A stretch of DNA of 16,949 bases, taken from assembly GCA_002305335.1 (NCBI GenBank), contig DBQR01000041.1, positions 1 through 16,949 of the forward strand, given 5' to 3'. This stretch comes from Clostridiales bacterium UBA1389. GTDB lineage: Bacteria > Bacillota > Clostridia > Oscillospirales > CAG-382. Positions 1 through 6,130 of the stretch are shown here, piece after piece. How positions within the stretch are numbered: position 1 is the stretch's first letter; every line of letters starts with the position of its first letter. The position numbers were made by a program, and so were the translations under genes. The notes beneath the pieces were generated by a model. That model saw only the letters and a program-made list of their open reading frames with translations. It was not told the DNA's origin and ran no database searches.

Positions 1-315
1 CGACTTTCGGGGAAGGTGTCAGCCACTGACTGACGGATGAGGGGCAGTGCCGCAAATGCGGGAAAGAAGGAACGAATGTAATTTTCATCTGCGTTTCAGA
101 TGAAATCCAGCTTATGCTTGATGAAATCCGCCTTCGGCGGGTGACAATCTCTCCGGCTCGGTTTCACTTTGCCACCTCCCTTTGCACAAGGGAGGCTTAT
201 TAGAGATTCGCTTTTACCTTTACATTGGGTATATCCGGACGTCATGCTTTTACAGGCTGACTTTTTTTAATGAAAATGCGCCCCTTAGGGGAGCGGGTGT
301 TCGGGGAAACAACGC
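1..315 (+). repeat. composite intergenic repeat, copy 1 (left end cut by window)
   Basis: Non-coding DNA made of modules that recur in this window. Module L (1-50) carries the gaaggtgtcagcc...ctgacggatgagggg core and matches 8998-9053 and 16249-16304. Module R in reverse (about 144-196) has the core hairpin cctccctt/aagggagg at 175-182 and 188-195, and matches 9139-9159, 10238-10258 and 16601-16621. From 197 to about 315 the sequence weakly follows the middle module of 10261-10440 (gagattc..., then aatgcgcccc). Between L and R is a private hairpin, tttcatctg/cagatgaaa (about 83-106). I see no ORF worth calling and nothing else between 316 and the promoter. Confidence 0.75.
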
Positions 316-424
316 CCTTGAAATCAAATGTTGAAAAATGAAATCGATTCCCTCGGAACAAATAAAATCCTCCTTCATCGGGATTAAATTTAAAATACGG
401 TATAACATAATAAATACCACACGC

Positions 425-453
425 TTGCATTACAAAAAAATCCGTTATATAAT
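425..453 (+). promoter_or_regulatory. sigma-A-type promoter of the Suv3-like helicase gene
   Basis: TTGCAT (425-430), a 17-bp spacer and TATAAT (448-453) form a near-consensus promoter with an expected start near 460, giving a leader of about 20 nt. It lies downstream of the upstream in-frame ATG at 338, so it argues that the gene begins at 482. Confidence 0.75.
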
Positions 454-481
454 ATCCAAAAAACAACCGGGAAGGGAAGTC

Positions 482-2230
482 ATGAAAAACCAGCAAAGAG
501 CAGCGCGGGAACTTGAGCAGATAAGAAAGCTCCTCCCCAAATTGAAGCGTCAGGCCGCCGAAACCAAAAGCTCAAAGCAATGGCATATAGAGGCCATAAT
601 CCGCCAGAAAATAAGACAGCTTAAGACTTATCCCCTTGAGGGCGCAAAGTATAACGAAGCCCTTGATGGCTATATCCGCCTGCTCGAAACAGTGTCCCGA
701 AGGATTCTTGACTACTACAACCAGACCAAAAGAACAAACTACTCCTTTGAAGAAATAATCACCGGAAACCGGGACGCATATATAAGTTCGGGAATCATTT
801 CGGTTCTGGTTACCCGCCATATCCCCAAGCTGGTGGCGGAACAGTTCAAACGCCTGCTTCCCGTCAACCCCAAGGATGAATACCCCCGGGCAAGGCAAAT
901 GAAACGCAAGTTTTACCTTCATCTCGGGGAAACCAACACGGGTAAGACCTATGACGCCCTGCAAAGGCTTAAACAGGCGAAGAACGGTATTTATCTTGCC
1001 CCCTTAAGGATATTAGCCCTTGAGAATTTTGAACGGCTTAACAGCGAAGGGGTAGGTTGCAACCTCCTTACCGGTGAGGAGGAAATTATAGTTCCGGGGG
1101 CAAGCCATACAAGCTGCACCGTCGAAAAGGCCGACTTAAGGACACCCTATGACGTGGCGGTTATTGATGAAATCCAGCTTATGTCGGATTACTTCCGGGG
1201 TCACGCCTGGACCAGGGCGGTGTTGGGGCTACTGGTAGGAGAAATCCATGTCTGCGGCGCAAGCAACGCCAAAGAGCATATTATAAAGATTATAAACGAC
1301 TGCGGCGACGAATATGAATACCGGGAATACACCCGCAACACCCCCCTTGAGGTTATAAATAACAAAATCAAACTGGGGGATATTCTGCCCGGGGACGCCC
1401 TTATCGCCTTTTCAAGGAAGGATGTCCTTGCCCTGTCCCGTCATTTTGCCATGAAGGGGATAAAAAACAGCGTCATATACGGCGACCTCCCGCCGGAGGT
1501 AAGGCGGCTGCAGTATTCCGCCTTTCTTTCGGGGGAAAGCAAAATTTTAATATCCACGGACGCCATAGGCATGGGGGTTAATCTCCCCATCAGGAGAATA
1601 ATTTTCACCGCCCTTGAAAAGTTTGACGGCAATGTGTTCCGTACCCTCACTCCCCAGGAAATCAAGCAGATTGCGGGAAGGGCGGGGCGTAAGGGGATTT
1701 ATGACACCGGTTATGCGGGAAGCACCGGCGATGACTGGCTGGTTATCGAAAACGGTCTAAACGTCCCCGACGAGGATCTGGATTATGCCGTGGTGGGCCC
1801 CAGCGAGGCGATTCTTGACATAGGTATGCTCCCCCTTAAGGAAAAGCTTGCCGTCTGGTCAACCTCCGTCGAGGTGATGGATTACTACCGTAAACGGGAC
1901 AACCGGGACGCTGTTTTTATTTTAGATAAGCTGTCGCCCTTTAAGATTCCCGATACTGTCCAGTGGCGGCTTATGGAGCTGCCCTTTGATGTTCACAACG
2001 AGGATTTAATGGAGCAGTTTCTGATTTATGCCGATGAAGTGTTCAATATGAAAAATTCCTTCCTTTCTAAGCCTTCGCCCCCCTTCCATGCTCTTGGGGA
2101 TTACGAGCTGTATTATCAGAAGATAAACTTATATTATTCCTTTTCAAAAGCGTTGAATCTTGATTTGGACACCGACTGGGTTTATAACACCCGCAAAAAG
2201 GTAACGGAAGAGATAAATGATATGTTGTAA
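482..2230 (+). CDS. Suv3-like (SUPV3L1-type) ATP-dependent RNA helicase
   Basis: Predicted 582-residue superfamily 2 RNA helicase related to SUV3, the helicase that partners a 3'-5' exoribonuclease in mitochondrial RNA decay. Residues 1-140 are a basic, helical N-terminal region. The helicase core shows Walker A GETNTGKT (149-156; SUV3 usually has GPTNSGKT), YLAPLRILA (171-179), TGEE (197-200), SCTVE (211-215), the DEIQ box (229-232), the SUV3-like segment WTRAVLGL...EIHVCG (243-259), STDAIGMGVNLP (358-369) and motif VI QIAGRAGRKG (396-405). The C-terminus (about 500-580) resembles the SUV3_C tail (PFDVHNEDLMEQFL, LYYSFSKAL). The start at 482 is chosen over the in-frame ATG at 338 because a strong promoter lies at 425-453 and a GGGAAGG-like ribosome site precedes it. 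It appears monocistronic. Family assignment is firm; the in vivo substrate is inferred. Confidence 0.85.
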   Translation: MKNQQRAARELEQIRKLLPKLKRQAAETKSSKQWHIEAIIRQKIRQLKTYPLEGAKYNEALDGYIRLLETVSRRILDYYNQTKRTNYSFEEIITGNRDAYISSGIISVLVTRHIPKLVAEQFKRLLPVNPKDEYPRARQMKRKFYLHLGETNTGKTYDALQRLKQAKNGIYLAPLRILALENFERLNSEGVGCNLLTGEEEIIVPGASHTSCTVEKADLRTPYDVAVIDEIQLMSDYFRGHAWTRAVLGLLVGEIHVCGASNAKEHIIKIINDCGDEYEYREYTRNTPLEVINNKIKLGDILPGDALIAFSRKDVLALSRHFAMKGIKNSVIYGDLPPEVRRLQYSAFLSGESKILISTDAIGMGVNLPIRRIIFTALEKFDGNVFRTLTPQEIKQIAGRAGRKGIYDTGYAGSTGDDWLVIENGLNVPDEDLDYAVVGPSEAILDIGMLPLKEKLAVWSTSVEVMDYYRKRDNRDAVFILDKLSPFKIPDTVQWRLMELPFDVHNEDLMEQFLIYADEVFNMKNSFLSKPSPPFHALGDYELYYQKINLYYSFSKALNLDLDTDWVYNTRKKVTEEINDML

Positions 2231-2294
2231 TCCTTATGACCAATATCACCCACCCGCAAGGGTGGATATCATTTCGCTTCTCTTCCGCATATAC

Positions 2295-2350
2295 GGCACA
2301 ACCCTTCATCCGTCAGCTGCGGCTGACACCTTCACCTTAAGGGGAAGGCT
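2295..2350 (-). repeat. solo L module of the dispersed repeat, reverse orientation
   Basis: Reading the minus strand gives the L module (agccttcccc..., ggtgtcagccgcagctgacgg, atgaaggg) seen at 8998-9053 and 16249-16304, here without R or middle modules. It sits between the 3' ends of two convergent genes. A small hairpin, ccaccc-gcaa-gggtgg (2250-2265), lies just upstream. Confidence 0.7.
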
Positions 2351-2355
2351 TTTTT
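2329..2355 (+). terminator. rho-independent-type terminator formed by the outer end of the repeat
   Basis: ccttcacc (2329-2336), loop ttaa and ggggaagg (2341-2348) form an 8-bp stem with one mismatch, followed by six T (2350-2355). It is about 100 nt past the helicase stop codon and is part of the L module, so the repeat probably ends the helicase transcript. Confidence 0.55.
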
Positions 2356-2378
2356 CTATCATTCCTTTTCTTTCTCAT

Positions 2379-2407
2379 CAAGAAAGGCAGCGGTTAATAC
2401 CGCTGCC
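2379..2407 (-). terminator. terminator of the UPF0316-family gene
   Basis: A perfect 8-bp stem, ggcagcgg (2386-2393) and ccgctgcc (2400-2407), with a 6-nt loop, lies 20 nt past the stop codon of the minus-strand gene. On that strand it is followed by a short pyrimidine run (tttctt), weak as a U-tract. Confidence 0.55.
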
Positions 2408-2427
2408 CTATTAATAACCTGAAACAC

Positions 2428-2961
2428 TTATTTCCGCTTTTCCACAGGCACTATCTGACCGTTGTAGGAGGCTTTTCCCTCACTTACCGAAATAAAGGCG
2501 TTGTTATCCTTTTCGAATATTATGCCCTTCAGCTTGTCAAGATACTTGCCGTCGATGTAAATGAACAAAAGATATTTCTCGGCTAAATGGTCCCGGCCGT
2601 ACACGTCCGCCACCGTCATGGGAAAGCCGGCGTCGCCTATTGCCTTTAACAGCTCCCCGTCCCGGCTGGAAGTGATAACCTGAACCAGATGGTTGGAAGG
2701 GAAGAGCTTTTTGGCGATAAGCCCCCCGATAAAAGTGCCGGAAGCATATCCCCCCGCAAAAGCGACGGCAATGAATATTGATTTTTCGTCGGTGTTTAAC
2801 GCTTCCCGCACCACTAAAAACCAAATCATAACCTCGCCAAAGCCGATAAGGGCGGACACCCTGCGGTTTCCCCGTACGGTGAGTATGGTCCTTACCGTAC
2901 CTAAGGACACGTCAAGTATCCGGCTGAAAAAGATGATTACGCATAAAAGCAGAAGATCCAT
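2428..2961 (-). CDS. UPF0316 family membrane protein with C-terminal DUF2179 domain (YebE-like)
   Basis: 177-residue protein. The N-terminal half has three hydrophobic segments (about 3-22, 36-53 and 58-83) with the family signature SRILDVSLGTVRTI...RG near residues 13-31. The C-terminal half (about 88-170) is a soluble DUF2179 domain. Length and layout match the B. subtilis YebE/UPF0316 family. The biochemical function of the family is not established. A GAGG ribosome site (2970-2973 on the complement) precedes the ATG with 8-nt spacing. A promoter is visible at 2996-3024 and a terminator at 2379-2407, so the gene looks monocistronic, convergent with the helicase and divergent from the c-di-GMP operon. 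Confidence 0.8.
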   Translation of the reverse strand: MDLLLLCVIIFFSRILDVSLGTVRTILTVRGNRRVSALIGFGEVMIWFLVVREALNTDEKSIFIAVAFAGGYASGTFIGGLIAKKLFPSNHLVQVITSSRDGELLKAIGDAGFPMTVADVYGRDHLAEKYLLFIYIDGKYLDKLKGIIFEKDNNAFISVSEGKASYNGQIVPVEKRK

Positions 2962-2995
2962 TCGATAAACCTCATAATAATATTACTTCAATTTA

Positions 2996-3024
2996 ATTAT
3001 ATAATATTTTCCCCTGATAATCAA
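2996..3024 (-). promoter_or_regulatory. promoter of the UPF0316-family gene
   Basis: On the minus strand TTGATT (3024-3019), a 17-bp spacer and TATAAT (3001-2996) give a near-consensus sigma-A promoter. The expected start is near 2989, about 28 nt before the start codon. Confidence 0.7.
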
Positions 3025-3084
3025 TACCGTTATGGGTTTATATAATATAAATGCCGAATATTTGCGGTTTTTTGTCACAATATG

Positions 3085-3113
3085 TTGATTTTTAACAAGA
3101 AATTTGTTATGAT
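3085..3113 (+). promoter_or_regulatory. promoter of the two-gene c-di-GMP operon
   Basis: TTGATT (3085-3090), a 17-bp spacer and TATGAT (3108-3113). The predicted start near 3120 leaves an unusually long leader of about 155 nt before the first start codon. Confidence 0.65.
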
Positions 3114-3119
3114 AATTAA

Positions 3120-3274
3120 CAGAAAATGCAATAACCGAAATACCTGAAGAGTTAATCCCTGTAAACCAGGTAAAAAATCGCTTAAGTTTGCATAATGAGT
3201 TGTATTAAATAATTATGTAAACCAAGCCGAAGGCAGACAACTTTGTCTTTGATCCGCCGACCAAAGGGGTTCAT
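3120..3274 (+). other. long untranslated leader of the c-di-GMP operon
   Basis: About 155 nt separate the predicted transcription start from the ATG at 3275. Visible pairings are tacctg (3141-3146) with caggta (3167-3172), and an inverted repeat agacaa/ttgtct (3235-3248) shortly before the AAAGGGG ribosome site (3263-3269). I tried to fit the c-di-GMP-I (GEMM) pattern and could not, so this is recorded as a leader of unknown function. Confidence 0.35.
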
Positions 3275-6130
3275 ATGACTGTTAAGGAAAAAAGGAATAA
3301 CCGAAAGAAAAAACAATCCACCATAAAAAAAGCGTTTGACACCGTTAAGGACAAGCGGATTTTATACACAGCCGCAGTTTTTTTGGCGGTTGTTATCCTG
3401 CTGGCAACCTTGTATTTAGGCTATTCCTGGGACAGGTACGGCCGGAATGCGGAAAAAGAGGCAATCGCCCTTTCCGAATCCCTTACTATCGTGCTTCCTG
3501 TCGAACATATAAGCGAACTTACCGGAAATCAGGCCGACCTTGAAAACCATGATTACAATACTCTGAAAATCAGCCTTGCGGATTTGAAAAGCACCAGAAA
3601 GCTTGTCCGCTTTACCTATCTTTATACCGTAAAAGAGGGAAATCTGATTTTCCTTGTGGATTCCGAAGACCCCGGAACCGAAGGCTATTCCCCGCCGGGG
3701 GAGGTTTTTTCGGACACCTCCGGCATTTTTTACAAGCCCCTTAAAGACGGGGTTACGGTTATCACCCCGCCCCGGAAGGACAGATGGGGGGAATGGATTA
3801 GCGTACTGGTGCCGGTGTATGACAGAAATACCGGGGTAGTTATAGCCGCCTTTGCCATGGATTATCCCGTTTCCGGCTGGTTTGCGGGAATCTGGCTGAA
3901 CATGATACCCGATATAATCATTGTCTTGTGTATTCTCGTGCTTTCCTCCGCCCTTATTTACGGCTGGGTACTTAAGGTTGCTAACATCGAATTAAGCCGA
4001 AATCTTGACTATGACGAAGCCCTTTACCGGGGGGTGTTCGAACAGGCCCCCATCGGCATTGCCATCGTCAAGGATATAAGTTTTATTTACAGTTCCGATT
4101 TCGGCCATTCCAACATAAACCCCATGTTTGAAAAAATAATGGGGCGTTCCTCCGCCGACCTTGCGAATCTGAAATGGACGGATATAACCCACCCGGAAGA
4201 CCTTGAAGCCGACCTGAAGCAATTCAATAGATTCAGGAACGGGGAAATCAACGGCTATTCCCTTGAAAAGCGGTTTATAAAGCCCGACGGTAAAACGGTC
4301 TGGGTCAATATGACCATATCAAGACTGACGGGTATAACCGATTCCGAATCCAAGCACCTCTGCCTTATAACCGATATTACAGACCGTAAGGAGACGGAGG
4401 GAATGCTGAAAGAAGTGGAACGCCGCCAGTCGGTGCTTTTGTCCCACCTCCCCGGCCTTGCCTACCGGTGCTATTACGACCGGGAGTGGACGATGCAGTT
4501 TGTTTCCGACGGCTGCTATGACTTAACCGGCTACCGCCCCGAAAGCCTTATCGAAAACCGGGATGTGTCCTACAAAGACATTATTACCCCCGAATACCGG
4601 GAGGACTTGTGGAATGAATGGAAGTATGTTCTTGAAAACCGGCTCCCCTTCAAGCACGAATACGAAATTACCACCGCTTCCGGCGAACGGAAATGGGTTA
4701 TCGAAATGGGGCAGGGAATATATGCCGAAGACGGAAGGGTGGAAGCCCTCGAAGGCATTGTTCTGGATATTTCCGACCGCAAAGCCGTCGAAAACAACCT
4801 CCGCTATATAAACGAACACGACCGCTGGACCGGCCTTTTCAACCGGGATTCCCTGGAAAAAGCCCTTAAGACCGATGCCCGGCTTTATAAAAACGATACC
4901 GCGACAAAGCGGGCGCTGGTGGGAATAAACCTAAGCCTTGTCCAGCTGTTAACCGCAAACTACGGTTTCCAGCACACCCAGTCGCTGGTGAAAAGTGCGG
5001 CGGTTACCCTAAACCGTCTTTGCGGCGACAAGCGGAAACTCTATTACACCTATGAAAACCGCTTTGTGTTTTATTTAACCGGCTATTCCGACAAGGTAAA
5101 ACTCCTTGATTTCGCCGAGAAAGTAGCCCGCACCCTGGAAAACCTGTTCGTCACCGACCGGATAAGCGGGGGTATAGGTATTCTGGAGATTACCGGCGAC
5201 GATTCCGACGCCAACAAACTGCTCCGCAGACTGCTGGTGGCATCCGAAAAGGCGATAAACCGTGATGACAAGAATTTTAACATATATTTTTATGACGATA
5301 ACCTTGAAATTGCGGTGGACAGGGAAAACCAGATAATAGCCGAGCTTGAAAAAATCGCCGGCAATGAGGAAGACCAGGGGTTATTCCTGCTTTATCAGCC
5401 CATTGTTGACCTTAAGACTAATAAAATCTGCGGGTTTGAGGCATTGGCGAGACTGAACAGCCGGAAACTGGGCTATTTGTCGCCGCTGGAGTTTATCCCC
5501 GTCGCCGAAAAAACCAAGCTTATTGTCCCCGTAGGTGAAAAGGTAATTACCGAAGCCTTCCGCTTTTTACACAGGCTGAAGGAAACCGGCTGCAAAACGG
5601 TGCATGTTTCCATCAATATTTCCGCCATACAGCTTTTGCGTCCCGACTTCATCGACCGGCTGTTTGAACTTATCGATGAAATGAAGGTGGACCCAACGAC
5701 TATAGGCATCGAAATCACCGAGTCGGTGTTCGCCAGCGATTACGAAAAGATAAACAGAATCATAAGCCGGCTCAAACAGGTGGGGATAATGATAGCCATC
5801 GACGACTTCGGCACTGGTTATTCCTCCCTGTCACGGGTGAGGGAACTTAACGTAAACTGTCTTAAAATAGACAAATACTTTATAGACAAGCTGTTGAAGG
5901 TCAGTCCCGAAAGGGCGATAACCAGCGACATTATATCCATGGCGCACAAATTAGGCCACTGTACCGTGGCCGAAGGGGTGGAAAACGAAGTCCAGAAGGA
6001 ATTTTTAATTTCCTGCGGGTGTGATAAAATCCAGGGCTATCATATAAGCAAACCCCTTGAAGAAGAGCAGGTTATAAAACTGCTCTGCGAAACAGGAGAT
6101 ATACCGGAAGGCTGTAATACGGGAAAATGA
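3275..6130 (+). CDS. membrane PAS-PAS-GGDEF(degenerate)-EAL protein, predicted c-di-GMP phosphodiesterase
   Basis: 951 residues. A basic N-terminus is followed by a membrane helix (about 29-50), an extracytoplasmic sensor region (about 52-207) and a second helix (about 211-234). Then come two PAS/PAC domains (about 245-372 and 385-503) ending in ITDITDRK and LDISDRK. A GGDEF-fold domain follows (about 510-675) in which the catalytic loop reads YENRF (593-597), so cyclase activity should be lost. The EAL domain (about 690-938) keeps its key residues: FEAL with E722, R726, N781, E813, DDFGTGYSS (843-851), K864, E900 and QGY (920-922). It is therefore predicted to hydrolyse c-di-GMP to pGpG, with the dead GGDEF perhaps a GTP-sensing module as in similar proteins (inference). 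The start has AAAGGGG at 5-nt spacing. The stop overlaps the next start (ATGA), indicating translational coupling. Confidence 0.88.
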   Translation: MTVKEKRNNRKKKQSTIKKAFDTVKDKRILYTAAVFLAVVILLATLYLGYSWDRYGRNAEKEAIALSESLTIVLPVEHISELTGNQADLENHDYNTLKISLADLKSTRKLVRFTYLYTVKEGNLIFLVDSEDPGTEGYSPPGEVFSDTSGIFYKPLKDGVTVITPPRKDRWGEWISVLVPVYDRNTGVVIAAFAMDYPVSGWFAGIWLNMIPDIIIVLCILVLSSALIYGWVLKVANIELSRNLDYDEALYRGVFEQAPIGIAIVKDISFIYSSDFGHSNINPMFEKIMGRSSADLANLKWTDITHPEDLEADLKQFNRFRNGEINGYSLEKRFIKPDGKTVWVNMTISRLTGITDSESKHLCLITDITDRKETEGMLKEVERRQSVLLSHLPGLAYRCYYDREWTMQFVSDGCYDLTGYRPESLIENRDVSYKDIITPEYREDLWNEWKYVLENRLPFKHEYEITTASGERKWVIEMGQGIYAEDGRVEALEGIVLDISDRKAVENNLRYINEHDRWTGLFNRDSLEKALKTDARLYKNDTATKRALVGINLSLVQLLTANYGFQHTQSLVKSAAVTLNRLCGDKRKLYYTYENRFVFYLTGYSDKVKLLDFAEKVARTLENLFVTDRISGGIGILEITGDDSDANKLLRRLLVASEKAINRDDKNFNIYFYDDNLEIAVDRENQIIAELEKIAGNEEDQGLFLLYQPIVDLKTNKICGFEALARLNSRKLGYLSPLEFIPVAEKTKLIVPVGEKVITEAFRFLHRLKETGCKTVHVSINISAIQLLRPDFIDRLFELIDEMKVDPTTIGIEITESVFASDYEKINRIISRLKQVGIMIAIDDFGTGYSSLSRVRELNVNCLKIDKYFIDKLLKVSPERAITSDIISMAHKLGHCTVAEGVENEVQKEFLISCGCDKIQGYHISKPLEEEQVIKLLCETGDIPEGCNTGK

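Noticed and set aside
338..481. N-terminal extension of the helicase from the ATG at 338
   Set aside because: A near-consensus promoter (425-453) lies inside it, and the extension is A/T-rich with no family counterpart. The ATG at 482 is better placed.
2217..2414. 65-codon open frame after the helicase gene
   Set aside because: It covers the helicase stop, an L repeat module and the terminator of the convergent gene.
3120..3274. c-di-GMP-I (GEMM) riboswitch
   Set aside because: The conserved GCAAACC...GGGACGCAAAGCC core could not be located, so no riboswitch is called.
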